Source: UBA2357 sp041678045 (GTDB lineage: Bacteria; Pseudomonadota; Gammaproteobacteria; Burkholderiales; Rhodocyclaceae). From it: DNA of 64,000 nucleotides. The stretch lies in the NCBI GenBank assembly GCA_041678045.1, contig JBAYOV010000014.1:1-64000 (forward strand), written 5' to 3'. The translations under genes and the position numbers were made by a program. Shown piece by piece: positions 8,420 through 16,629 of this stretch (the stretch's first letter is position 1; every line of letters begins with the position of its first letter). A model generated the notes under the pieces. It had not been told where the DNA came from, did not search any database, and was given only the letters and a program-made list of their open reading frames with translations.

Positions 8420-8853
8420 AGTGCCTCCCTGCGCACTGAGTCGAAGGCCTTCAGCGGATGACCGGCAGCCTTGTACTGCTGCCAGCGCCGACGGGCCGGG
8501 GTGATGACGGATTCGCTGCGGCCGATGATCTCGACCAGCATGCGGAAGCGATCATACTCTTCCGGAATGTCGGGCGCGAGATTGAACAGCATGTCGTCAT
8601 GGTCTGGGGGCGCGTTGGCCGGTGCTGCCAGGATCAGCACCGGAGTGCGCTGCGCCAGCGCGTCGTCGGCCGGAACGTGGGGGATGAAGCTGCCGGCCTC
8701 ATGCGTCCACAGCAGGCGGTCGAAACCCTGTGCGGCGCGGTTGTCCTCCAGGCGCACGACAACCCGCCGCCCGCCGTGGTACGCCCGCCCGACCAGCTCG
8801 CAGGCCAGTGCCAGCGGGTCGGGCGTGTTGTGGTAGAAGCGGATCTGTGTCAC
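8416..8853 (-). CDS. holC: DNA polymerase III subunit chi
   Basis: A 145-residue protein that joins the clamp loader to SSB at the replication fork. The start MTQIRFYHNTPDPLALACEL, the central RVVVRLEDNRAAQGFDRLLWT segment, the FIPHVPADD strand and the LFNLAPDIPEEYDRF motif follow the HolC pattern, and the length fits the family. It lies between pepA (21 bases upstream) and the DUF2486-like gene (overlapping), the usual pepA-holC order in proteobacteria. A single transcript pepA-holC-DUF2486 is likely, possibly continuing to valS. Confidence 0.93.
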   Translation of the reverse strand: MTQIRFYHNTPDPLALACELVGRAYHGGRRVVVRLEDNRAAQGFDRLLWTHEAGSFIPHVPADDALAQRTPVLILAAPANAPPDHDDMLFNLAPDIPEEYDRFRMLVEIIGRSESVITPARRRWQQYKAAGHPLKAFDSVRREAL

Positions 8854-8874
8854 CGCCGGGCTCCGCTGGCCTGC

Positions 8875-10365
8875 TCAGCGGGCACGGCCGATCAGGAACT
8901 CGCACAGCAGCGGCACTGGCCGGCCGGTGGCGCCCTTGGCTTCGCCAGACACCCAGGCGGTTCCGGCAATGTCCAGATGCGCCCACTTGTAGGCCTTGGT
9001 GAAGCGCGACAGGAAGCAGGCGGCGGTGATCGAGCCGGCCGTCTTGCCGCCGATGTTGCCCATGTCGGCAAAATTGCTCTTCAGGAGGTCCTGATAGTCG
9101 TCCCACAGGGGCAGCTGCCAGGCGCGGTCTGCTGCGCGGTTGCCACAATCGAGCAGCTCGCGGGCCAGATCGTCATCGTTGGCCATCAGGCCGGTGGGAA
9201 TCTTGCCCAGGGCAATGATCACGGCGCCGGTCAGCGTCGCGATGTCGATCACGCAGGCCGGGTCGAAGCGTTCCGCATAGGTCAGCGCATCGCACAGGAT
9301 GAGCCGGCCTTCGGCATCGGTGTTGAGGATTTCGATGGTCTGCCCGCTCATCGAGGTGACCACGTCTCCCGGTTTGGTGGCACCGCCCCCGGGCATGTTC
9401 TCGGTGGCCGGGATCAGGCCCACGACGTTGATCGGCAGCTGCATTTCGGCAATCGCGCGGAAGGTGCCGAGCACGCTGGCGGCTCCGCACATGTCGTACT
9501 TCATTTCGTCCATCTCGGGCGCGGGCTTGAGCGAAATGCCACCGGTGTCGAAGGTGATGCCCTTGCCGACCAGCACCACGGGCTTGTCCTTCGCCTTGCC
9601 GCCGCGATACTCCATGACGATGAATTTGGGGGGCTGGTGGGAGCCGCGCGCCACTGCCAGGAAGGCGCCCATGCCGAGTTTTTCGGCGTCCTTGCGCTCC
9701 AGCACCTCGACCTTGAACTTGTAGTGCTTGCCCAGCTTCAGCGCGGTGTCGGCCAGATGGGTGGGGGTGCAGAAGTTGGCCGGCAGGTTGGCCAGTTCGC
9801 GGCTCAGCGCCATGCCTTCGGCAATGGCCTGGCCACGTTCGGCAGCGAGCTTCAGGGCCGCATCGTGCTTGTCTTCTGCGAGCAGCACAATCGAGCGGGC
9901 GCCGCGCTGGGCGGCCTTGTCGTCCTTGCGGCTGCGGGTGGTGTCGTAACGGTAGGTGGCATCCTGCAGCAGGCGGGCGCTCTGGGCGAAGGCCCAGGCG
10001 GTGTCACGCCCGGGCACGGCCAGGCTGGCCAGCGTGAAGCCGGCGTCCTGCGCTGCGCTGCCGGACAGCCAGCGGGCGGCGGCACTCACGGCATCGCGCC
10101 ACGCCTTCTCGCTGAATGCGTCCTGCGGGCCCAGGCTCACCAGCAGCACGCGCGGGGCGGTGACGCCCGGCAGGTCGTGCAGCACCAGCAGCGCGCCGGC
10201 CTTCTCTTCGAGATCGCCCCGCGCGATGGCGGCACTCAGCCGTCCGTCGCTGGCGGCATCCAGGGCGCTGGCCGCTGCCGACAGCCTGCCTTCGGCGAAC
10301 ACACCGGCCACGATGACGCCTGCCTTGAGCTTTTCCGGGCGGGTGCTCTTTATGGTAAATTCCAT
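8875..10365 (-). CDS. pepA: leucyl aminopeptidase (M17)
   Basis: A 496-residue cytosolic metallo-aminopeptidase that removes N-terminal residues; PepA of E. coli also acts as an accessory factor in plasmid dimer resolution. The M17 signature NTDAEGRL is present in EILNTDAEGRLILCDAL. The metal and catalytic segments VGKGITFDTGG and YDMCGAASVLG precede it. The start at ATG 10365 has an AAGGA site about 8 bases upstream. It is divergent from lptF, with 116 bases between the two starts. Length and motif order are standard. Confidence 0.97.
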   Translation of the reverse strand: MEFTIKSTRPEKLKAGVIVAGVFAEGRLSAAASALDAASDGRLSAAIARGDLEEKAGALLVLHDLPGVTAPRVLLVSLGPQDAFSEKAWRDAVSAAARWLSGSAAQDAGFTLASLAVPGRDTAWAFAQSARLLQDATYRYDTTRSRKDDKAAQRGARSIVLLAEDKHDAALKLAAERGQAIAEGMALSRELANLPANFCTPTHLADTALKLGKHYKFKVEVLERKDAEKLGMGAFLAVARGSHQPPKFIVMEYRGGKAKDKPVVLVGKGITFDTGGISLKPAPEMDEMKYDMCGAASVLGTFRAIAEMQLPINVVGLIPATENMPGGGATKPGDVVTSMSGQTIEILNTDAEGRLILCDALTYAERFDPACVIDIATLTGAVIIALGKIPTGLMANDDDLARELLDCGNRAADRAWQLPLWDDYQDLLKSNFADMGNIGGKTAGSITAACFLSRFTKAYKWAHLDIAGTAWVSGEAKGATGRPVPLLCEFLIGRAR

Positions 10366-10481
10366 TGCTTATTCCTTTTGCCAATGCTTTGCCTAGACCG
10401 GATCGATTATGGACCGTTCGTGGCAAGGCCGTCAAAACCCGCTGTGTGGCCGCTGCCGGCCCGTCTGCCCATTCAGAAAAA

Positions 10482-11561
10482 ATGATCTTCAGTCGCGCCC
10501 TGAGGCGTGAGTTTGCCCAATCCGCCTCCGGGGTGTTCGTCGCGCTGTTTGCGATCCTCATCACCACGGTGCTCATCCGCCTGCTCGGGCAGGCGGCGGG
10601 TGGCCGGCTGCCTGCCGATGCGGTGCTGTCCATGATCGGGCTGGGGGCGGTGGCCCAGTTGCCGCTGGTGCTGTCGCTGTCGGTGTTCATCGCGATCCTG
10701 ATGTCGCTGTCGCGCGCCTATCGTGATTCCGAGATGGTGGTGTGGGCGGCCTCCGGTGTGTCCCTGCTGCGCTTTTTCGGGCCGGTGCTGCGCTTTGCCT
10801 TGCCCTTCGTGCTGATTGCCGCGTTCGGCGCGCTGTTCCTGTCGCCCTGGGCCAACCAGAAGACCGCCGAATTCCAGGCCAGCCTGGAGACCCGGGACGA
10901 CACCACGCGCGTGGCGCCGGGGGTGTTCCGTGAGTCGGCCTCGGCAGGCCGGGTGTTTTTCGTGGAAACCGGAGCGAGCGGGGACGAGATGCTGCGCAAC
11001 GTGTTCGTCGCTTCGGAAACCGATGGGCTGCTCGACATTGTGGTGGCGGCGGAAGGGGCGATCGTCACCGACGAGAACGGATCGCGCCATGCGGTGCTCC
11101 GCGACGGGCGGCGCTTCGAGGGGGCCGCTGGCAGCATGGCTTTTCGGGTGCTGGAGTTCGAGCGCTACACGGTGCAGGTGGAGGCGCCGAAAACGGTCGA
11201 TACCTTCACCAAGCTCAAGTCGGTGCCGACGCTGGACCTGTTGTCCGACCCCACGCCGCGCCATCTGGGCGAGCTGAGCAGCCGCATCGGCATGCCGCTG
11301 ACCTTTCTGCTGCTGGCCTTGCTGGCGGTGCCGCTGGCATATGTGAATCCGCGTGCCGGCCGGGGCAACAACCTGATCGTGGCGGTGCTGGCCTATCTGA
11401 TCTACAGCAATGTGGTGAGTGTGTTCCAGGCCTGGGTAGGCCAGGAGCGCATGGGTTTCGCGCTTGCGGTGATCCTGCCTCATGCGCTGGCGGCGGCGGT
11501 GCTGGTGTTCATGGTGTATCGCCGGGTGGTGCTGGTGCCGTTCTGGAGGCGTCGTCGATGA
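10482..11561 (+). CDS. lptF: LPS export ABC transporter permease LptF
   Basis: A 359-residue inner-membrane permease of the LptB2FGC complex that extracts lipopolysaccharide and passes it to the periplasmic bridge. Three membrane helices lie in the first 120 residues, a large periplasmic jelly-roll domain in the middle, and three helices at the C-terminus (FLLLALLAVPLAYVNPRAGRG marks the fourth). The start is ATG 10482; the longer frame upstream is non-homologous. Its stop overlaps the lptG start by ATGA (11558-11561). The pepA | lptFG divergent layout is common in proteobacteria. Confidence 0.96.
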   Translation: MIFSRALRREFAQSASGVFVALFAILITTVLIRLLGQAAGGRLPADAVLSMIGLGAVAQLPLVLSLSVFIAILMSLSRAYRDSEMVVWAASGVSLLRFFGPVLRFALPFVLIAAFGALFLSPWANQKTAEFQASLETRDDTTRVAPGVFRESASAGRVFFVETGASGDEMLRNVFVASETDGLLDIVVAAEGAIVTDENGSRHAVLRDGRRFEGAAGSMAFRVLEFERYTVQVEAPKTVDTFTKLKSVPTLDLLSDPTPRHLGELSSRIGMPLTFLLLALLAVPLAYVNPRAGRGNNLIVAVLAYLIYSNVVSVFQAWVGQERMGFALAVILPHALAAAVLVFMVYRRVVLVPFWRRRR

Positions 11562-12637
11562 GTGCGGTACTCACCCGTTACCTCGCGCGTGAGATCGTGG
11601 TGTCGACCGCGCTGGTCACGCTGGCCTTCATCGGGTTGTTTGCCTTCTTCGACTTCATCAACGAACTCGATGGCGTCGGACGCAATGGCTATGAACTGCA
11701 CCATGCGCTGGTGTATGTGCTGCTGATCCTGCCCGGGCGGGTGTATGAGCTGATTCCGATCACCGTCCTGATCGGCACGCTGTATGCGCTGACTACGCTG
11801 GCACGCCATTCCGAGATCACGGTGATGCGGGCCTCGGGCATGTCGACCGCGCGCATGTTGCGCACGCTGGCCGGCACCGGGCTGATTTTCGTGGTGCTGA
11901 CCTTTGCATTCGGCGAATATGTGGCGCCTCCGGCGGAGCGGGCCGCCCAGCAGTGGAAGCTCACGGCGACGGGCTCGGCCGTATCGCAGCAACTGCGTTC
12001 CGGCCTGTGGGTGCGCGATGGTGCGCGCTTCATCAACGTGATGCGGGTGCTGCCCGATCGCAGCATGGAGCGGGTCCGCATCTATACCTTCGACGATGAG
12101 CGCATGCTGTCCTCGCTGAGTCAGGCCGTGCGTGGGGAGTACGATGCCCAGCAACGCGAGTGGCGGCTCATCGATGTGGTCAGCACCCGCTTTACCGGCA
12201 GCGAAACCCAACTCACCCACGAGGCCGAGGTGCGCTGGCGCTCGGACCTGACGCCGGAGGTGCTCAGCGTGCTGATGGTCGCGCCGGAGCGCATGCAGGT
12301 GACCACGCTGTATGCTTACATCAAGCACCTGCGCGATAACCGCCAGAATGCCGATCGTTTCGAGATCGCGCTCTGGAAGAAGGTGTTCTATCCCTTTGCC
12401 TCGCTGGTGATGATTGCGCTGGCACTGCCGTTTGCCTTCACTCATGACCGCATGGGCGGGGTGAGCGTGAAGGTGTTCATGGGGGTCATGCTGGGCGTGG
12501 GCTTTTACCTGCTCAACGGCCTGTTCTCCAACCTCGGGGTGATCAATGCCTGGCCGCCGGTGATGGCGGCCATGACACCCAGCCTGATCTTCCTTGCCGC
12601 TGCGGCGGTGATGTTGCTCGGGGTGGAGCGGCGTTAG
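11558..12637 (+). CDS. lptG: LPS export ABC transporter permease LptG
   Basis: A 359-residue partner of LptF with the same architecture: N-terminal helices (VTLAFIGLFAFFDFINELD), a GRVYELIPITVLIGTLYAL coupling region, a periplasmic jelly-roll domain and three C-terminal helices. It starts inside the lptF stop. Its TAG stop interlocks with the TAA of the convergent bioB gene within four bases (12634-12637), leaving no room for a terminator. Confidence 0.96.
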   Translation: MSAVLTRYLAREIVVSTALVTLAFIGLFAFFDFINELDGVGRNGYELHHALVYVLLILPGRVYELIPITVLIGTLYALTTLARHSEITVMRASGMSTARMLRTLAGTGLIFVVLTFAFGEYVAPPAERAAQQWKLTATGSAVSQQLRSGLWVRDGARFINVMRVLPDRSMERVRIYTFDDERMLSSLSQAVRGEYDAQQREWRLIDVVSTRFTGSETQLTHEAEVRWRSDLTPEVLSVLMVAPERMQVTTLYAYIKHLRDNRQNADRFEIALWKKVFYPFASLVMIALALPFAFTHDRMGGVSVKVFMGVMLGVGFYLLNGLFSNLGVINAWPPVMAAMTPSLIFLAAAAVMLLGVERR

Positions 12638-13707
12638 CGCGCGGCAGGGGCGCTGACTGGAGCGTTCGCCTCGGGTTGTGGGCTGCCCTGGATGTGCAGG
12701 TCCAACCGCTCGATCAGCTTGCGATCATGACCGGTGCCGGGGTTGGGCGTGGTCAGCAGGTGGTCGCCATAGAAGATCGAATTGGCGCCGGCCAGAATGC
12801 ACAGGGCCTGCAGGGCGTCGTCCATGTTTTCGCGTCCGGCGGACAGACGCACCCGGGTGCGTGGCATGGTGATGCGGGCCACCGCAATGGTGCGGACGAA
12901 TTCGAAGGGGTCCAGCGCCGGGCTGTTGACCAGCGGAGTGCCCTCCACCGGAACCAGATGGTTGATCGGGACCGATTCGGGATAAGGGTCGAGATTGGCC
13001 AGTTCGGCGATCAGTGCGGCCCGTTGGGGGCGTGATTCGCCCATGCCGATGATGCCGCCGCTGCACACATGGATGCCCGCCTGCCGGACGTGGCCCAGGG
13101 TGTCGAGGCGATCCTGATAGTCCCGCGTCGTGACCACCTGCGCATAATAGTCGGGTGCCGTATCCAGGTTGTGGTTGTAGTAGTCCAGCCCGGCCGCCTT
13201 CAGGGCCTGGGCCTGCTCGCCGGAGAGCATGCCCAGTGTCATGCAGGTTTCCATGCCCAGCGCCCGCACTTCACGCACCATCGTGGTTAGCGCTCCCATG
13301 TCCCGGGGCTTGGGGTTGCGCCATGCCGCCCCCATGCAGAAGCGGCTTGCACCCTGGGCCTTCGCGGCCCGCGCGGCATCCACCACCTGTTCCACCGGCA
13401 TCAGCTTCTCCGCCTTCACGGCGGTATCGAAGTGGGCCGACTGCGAACAATAGCCGCAATCCTCCGCGCAGCCTCCGGTCTTGATCGACAGCAGGGTGGA
13501 GAGCTGCAGCTCGTTCGGGTCGAAGTGTTCCCGGTGCACCGACTGCGCACGGTACATCAAGGTCATGAAGGGCAGCGCGAAGAGGGCTTCAACGTCGGCT
13601 ACCTTCCAGGGGCCACCACGGGTCATGGGCGCATCGTGGCCGGACGGCTGGGTGCGGGCGGTGGCACGCAGGGCTTGGGGGGTTGTGTTGGCGACAATCA
13701 TGCTCAT
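12634..13707 (-). CDS. bioB: biotin synthase
   Basis: A radical-SAM enzyme that inserts sulfur into dethiobiotin. The CxxxCxxC cluster motif is present in GGCAEDCGYCSQSAHF, followed by the family segments CMTLGMLS, YYNHNLDT, CSGGIIGMGE and NSIFYGDHLLTT. The start is placed at ATG 13707 (357 residues). An ATG six bases on (13701) has an AGAAAG site at better spacing, and a longer form from 13737 is possible, so the first residues are uncertain. The upstream sequence is AT-rich, with a TATAATTAT-type -10 region near 13740 and a short ATAATTAT palindrome. No other bio genes are nearby. Confidence 0.95.
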   Translation of the reverse strand: MSMIVANTTPQALRATARTQPSGHDAPMTRGGPWKVADVEALFALPFMTLMYRAQSVHREHFDPNELQLSTLLSIKTGGCAEDCGYCSQSAHFDTAVKAEKLMPVEQVVDAARAAKAQGASRFCMGAAWRNPKPRDMGALTTMVREVRALGMETCMTLGMLSGEQAQALKAAGLDYYNHNLDTAPDYYAQVVTTRDYQDRLDTLGHVRQAGIHVCSGGIIGMGESRPQRAALIAELANLDPYPESVPINHLVPVEGTPLVNSPALDPFEFVRTIAVARITMPRTRVRLSAGRENMDDALQALCILAGANSIFYGDHLLTTPNPGTGHDRKLIERLDLHIQGSPQPEANAPVSAPAAR

Positions 13708-13823
13708 GCTTTCTGGTATTTTTGATTTTGAATTCATAATTATAAACTGACCGACCACCTTTTCGTACAGCCACCCCGGTCCGCCACTAGCCCCCTGGCC
13801 CGAGTGTGGCTATCCTCTTGCGC

Positions 13824-14525
13824 ATGTCCTTCAATGCCAGTTTCAGCGAAGCTTTTGCCCTGATTGCGACCTTTGATGGCCGGGTTGCGGAAATCGTCAT
13901 CCTGTCCCTGCAGGTGAGCGGGGCGGCGGTGTTGCTGGGTACGCTGATCGGCCTGCCGCTGGGGGCGCTGCTGGCCGTGGGGCGCTTTCCCGGGCAGCAG
14001 GTGCTGAGCGTGCTGGTGAATGCGCTGATGGGCTTGCCTTCGGTGGTGGTGGGCGTGGTCGTCTATTTGCTGCTCTCCCGCTCGGGGCCACTCGGTGGGT
14101 TCGGGCTGTTGTACACCCCGTCGGCGATGGTGGTTGCGCAGACCCTGCTGGTGATTCCGCTGATGGCGGCGATTGCCCGCCAGGTTGTCGATGATGCCTG
14201 GCAACGCTACGCCGAAGAGTTGCGCATGATGCGCTTCAGCTGGTGGCAGAGCGTGACCACGCTACTCCATGATTGTCGCCACTCCCTGCTGGTGGCCGTG
14301 CTTGCGGGGCTGGGCCGGGCAATGAGCGAGGTGGGGGCGGTGATGATCGTGGGGGGCAACATCGACCGCGCCACCCGGGTGATGACCACGGCCATCGCGC
14401 TGGAGACGAGCAAGGGCGACCTGCCGCTGGCTATTGCGCTTGGGTTGGTGCTGGTGTTGATCATTCTGGTGCTCAATGCACTGGCCTTTGCAGTGCGGGC
14501 CTGGGCAGTGCGCCGTTTTGGCTGA
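13824..14525 (+). CDS. tupB: tungstate-type ABC transporter permease
   Basis: A 233-residue inner-membrane permease with about five helices, resembling TupB of the TupABC tungstate importer. The permease loop that contacts the ATPase is clear (EELRMMRFSWW onward), and the typical segment GRAMSEVGAVMIVGGNI is present. The start is ATG 13824; a GTG frame six codons earlier is unlikely. The ATPase gene follows 20 bases downstream, but no tupA-type periplasmic binding protein gene is adjacent on either side. Tungstate rather than molybdate or sulfate is inferred from the family pattern. Confidence 0.85.
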   Translation: MSFNASFSEAFALIATFDGRVAEIVILSLQVSGAAVLLGTLIGLPLGALLAVGRFPGQQVLSVLVNALMGLPSVVVGVVVYLLLSRSGPLGGFGLLYTPSAMVVAQTLLVIPLMAAIARQVVDDAWQRYAEELRMMRFSWWQSVTTLLHDCRHSLLVAVLAGLGRAMSEVGAVMIVGGNIDRATRVMTTAIALETSKGDLPLAIALGLVLVLIILVLNALAFAVRAWAVRRFG

Positions 14526-14545
14526 GGGGGCTCGAATTGGCGAGC

Positions 14546-15286
14546 ATGTCTTCCGTGCCGATGTTCCCGCTGCGCATCCGCGACCTTCGCTATCAGGCGG
14601 CGGGTCGCCAGGGCGGCCGGATGTTGCTCGATGGCGTGAATCTGGAATTGGGCGATGAGGGCATCACGCTGATCCTCGGGCCCAACGGCGCGGGCAAGAG
14701 CCTGCTGCTGCGCTGTCTGTGTGGCCTGCTGCAACCGACGGGCGGGATGCTCGAGTGGGGTGAGGGAGCGTGCCCGGAACGGGCGGTGATGATGGTGTTT
14801 CAGCATCCGATGATGCTGCGCGCCAGCGTGCTGGACAATGCTGCGCTGGCGCTCAAGGCGCAGGGTATCGGCAGGCGAGAACGGCGGCGAAGGGCAGCCG
14901 ACATGCTTGAACGGGTCGGGTTGGGCGCGCGGGCCGAAGACAGTGCACGTCGTCTGTCCGGCGGTGAACAGCAGCGTCTGGCCTTGGCACGTGCATGGTT
15001 GGCTCAGCCCCGCCTGCTGTTGCTCGATGAACCCACTGCCAGTCTCGATCCGTCAGCCAGCGCCGAAGTGGAGCGCATCGTCCGCCAGATCCGCACCGAT
15101 GGAACACGCATCCTGATGGTCACCCACAACTTGGGCCAGGCCACCCGCCTGGGCGACGACATTGTGTTCATGAGTGCCGGCCGGGTGCGCGAGCACACTC
15201 CAACCCGCCGCTTCTTCACCCGACCCGCCTCGGAAGAGGCGCGTCTGTTCATTCAGGGTGAGTTGCCTTGGCATATGGCGTTCTGA
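14546..15286 (+). CDS. tupC: tungstate-type ABC transporter ATP-binding protein
   Basis: A 246-residue ABC ATPase, partner of the upstream permease. Walker A is GPNGAGKS, the Q-loop lies in MMVFQHPMML, the signature is LSGGEQQRLALARAW, Walker B is LLLLDEPTASLD and the switch histidine is in VTHNLGQA. The start ATG 14546 gives the shortest form with a complete N-terminal strand; a larger overlapping frame has no homology upstream. There is no C-terminal MOP/TOBE regulatory domain, consistent with TupC rather than ModC. Confidence 0.88.
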   Translation: MSSVPMFPLRIRDLRYQAAGRQGGRMLLDGVNLELGDEGITLILGPNGAGKSLLLRCLCGLLQPTGGMLEWGEGACPERAVMMVFQHPMMLRASVLDNAALALKAQGIGRRERRRRAADMLERVGLGARAEDSARRLSGGEQQRLALARAWLAQPRLLLLDEPTASLDPSASAEVERIVRQIRTDGTRILMVTHNLGQATRLGDDIVFMSAGRVREHTPTRRFFTRPASEEARLFIQGELPWHMAF

Positions 15287-15308
15287 GCCATGCCCGGCCA
15301 CTCAGTCT

Positions 15309-15740
15309 TCAGTCTTCCGACTGGTGGCAGACACAGGCTTCATCGTGCGCGGCGGCGACCAGTTCGTGGAGGATGCCGCAGGCGCGTGCAGGGTGGTGTT
15401 CGCCGCAGCTTGCACGCAGGGCAACGAGTTGTCTTTCCAGGCGTTGCATGCTGCGCAGCCGCGCACGCACCTGGGTCAGTTGCTGCTCGATCAGGGCGTT
15501 GATGTTTCCGCAGTCCGCTTCGGGTGTCTCGACAAACTTCAGCAGGGTCTGAATGTCGGCCAACGGCATGTCCAGCGCCCGGCAATGGCGCACGAAGGCC
15601 AGCCGCTCAAGATGGGCCGGGCCGTAGGTCCGGTAGCCATTGGCCTGTCGTGGCGGGGCGGGCAGCAGCCCGGCCTTCTCGTAATAGCGGATGGTGTCGA
15701 TGTCTACGCCGCTGCGTTGGGCGAGTGCTCCAATGCGCAT
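15309..15740 (-). CDS. cadR: MerR-family Cd(II)/Pb(II)-responsive regulator
   Basis: A 143-residue MerR-type activator. The N-terminal HTH (IGALAQRSGVDIDTIRYYEK) and wing are standard. Metal-binding cysteines fit the CadR/PbrR pattern: Cys77 in ADCGNIN, Cys112 and Cys121, plus a C-terminal CVC pair. It is divergent from a cation transporter gene whose promoter has a 19-bp spacer and a dyad, the hallmark of MerR control. Cadmium or lead response is inferred from the cysteine set; zinc or mercury cannot be excluded. Confidence 0.85.
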   Translation of the reverse strand: MRIGALAQRSGVDIDTIRYYEKAGLLPAPPRQANGYRTYGPAHLERLAFVRHCRALDMPLADIQTLLKFVETPEADCGNINALIEQQLTQVRARLRSMQRLERQLVALRASCGEHHPARACGILHELVAAAHDEACVCHQSED

Positions 15741-15804
15741 GATGTCCTGGTCCCAGTGTTTTGTGTGCGGTGTCTCGTCTGCTGTGCCCGGTTCAGTATA
15801 GGTG

Positions 15805-15835
15805 TTGACTCTGGAGTGACTCCAGGGTTTTCAAT
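15805..15835 (+). promoter_or_regulatory. MerR-type promoter/operator of the cation transporter
   Basis: A -35 box TTGACT (15805-15810) and a weak -10 TTCAAT (15830-15835) are separated by 19 bases instead of 17. The spacer carries the dyad CTGGAGTGACTCCAG (15811-15825). This over-long spacer with a central palindrome is how MerR-family proteins act, by untwisting the DNA. It points at the transporter starting at 15863. Confidence 0.8.
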
Positions 15836-15862
15836 GCAGATATCGAAAACGGAGCAACGAAC

Positions 15863-16561
15863 ATGTCTTCCTGCTGTTCGGGCAGTTGCGCGCCGGATGC
15901 GCGTGCGGCGAGCCCGCGTTATCGCAAGGTGCTGTGGGTGGCCCTGTGGGTGAATGCGCTGATGTTTGTGGTGGAGATCGTCGGTGGCCTGCACTCCGGC
16001 TCGGTTTCACTGCTTGCCGATGCAATTGATTTTGCGGCGGATGCGGCCAACTATGGCCTGTCCCTGGCGGTTCTTTCCATGGGGCTGATGTGGCGTGCCC
16101 GGGCGGCGCTGGTGAAGGGGCTGAGTCTGGGCGCGTATGGGGTGTTCATCATCGGCAAGACGCTGTGGGCGGCCATGAGCGGCGTGCCGCCCGAGCCGGT
16201 CACGATGGGGGCGATTGCGCTGCTGGCGCTGAGCGCCAATCTGTCGGTGGCCTGGATGCTGTACCGCTACCGTGACGGCGATGCCAACATGCGCTCGGTG
16301 TGGTTGTGCAGCCGTAATGACGCAATCGTGAATGTGGCGATTGTGCTTGCTGCGCTGGGCGTGATGGGCAGCGGTACGGCGTGGCCCGATTTGATCGTGG
16401 CCGGCCTCATCGCGGTGCTGGCGCTGACGGCGGCAAGCAGTGTGATCCGGCAGGCGCGGGACGAGTTGGCCGGGCTCGCGGCCTCAAGCGGTAGTGGTTC
16501 CGGCTCCGACTCCGACGTTCCCGTGAAGCCGGCGTGTGGGGCTGCTCATCCTCATCACTGA
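15863..16561 (+). CDS. CDF-type cation efflux protein
   Basis: A 232-residue inner-membrane transporter with six predicted helices. The CDF metal site is recognisable in helix 2 (LLADAIDFAADAANYG) and helix 5 (RNDAIVNVAIVL). It lacks the large cytoplasmic domain of classic CDF proteins. Instead it has a CC pair with a third Cys at the N-terminus and a Ser/Gly-rich tail ending in a Cys and HPHH. It sits behind the MerR-type promoter and opposite cadR, so it probably exports Cd, Pb or Zn when CadR is metal-loaded. Confidence 0.85.
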   Translation: MSSCCSGSCAPDARAASPRYRKVLWVALWVNALMFVVEIVGGLHSGSVSLLADAIDFAADAANYGLSLAVLSMGLMWRARAALVKGLSLGAYGVFIIGKTLWAAMSGVPPEPVTMGAIALLALSANLSVAWMLYRYRDGDANMRSVWLCSRNDAIVNVAIVLAALGVMGSGTAWPDLIVAGLIAVLALTAASSVIRQARDELAGLAASSGSGSGSDSDVPVKPACGAAHPHH

Positions 16562-16629
16562 TTCCGCCTGCCGCCGCTGTCCGGACCCGCGCATGCAGGG
16601 GCCGGACAGGCAGGGCTGGCGCAGCAGGC

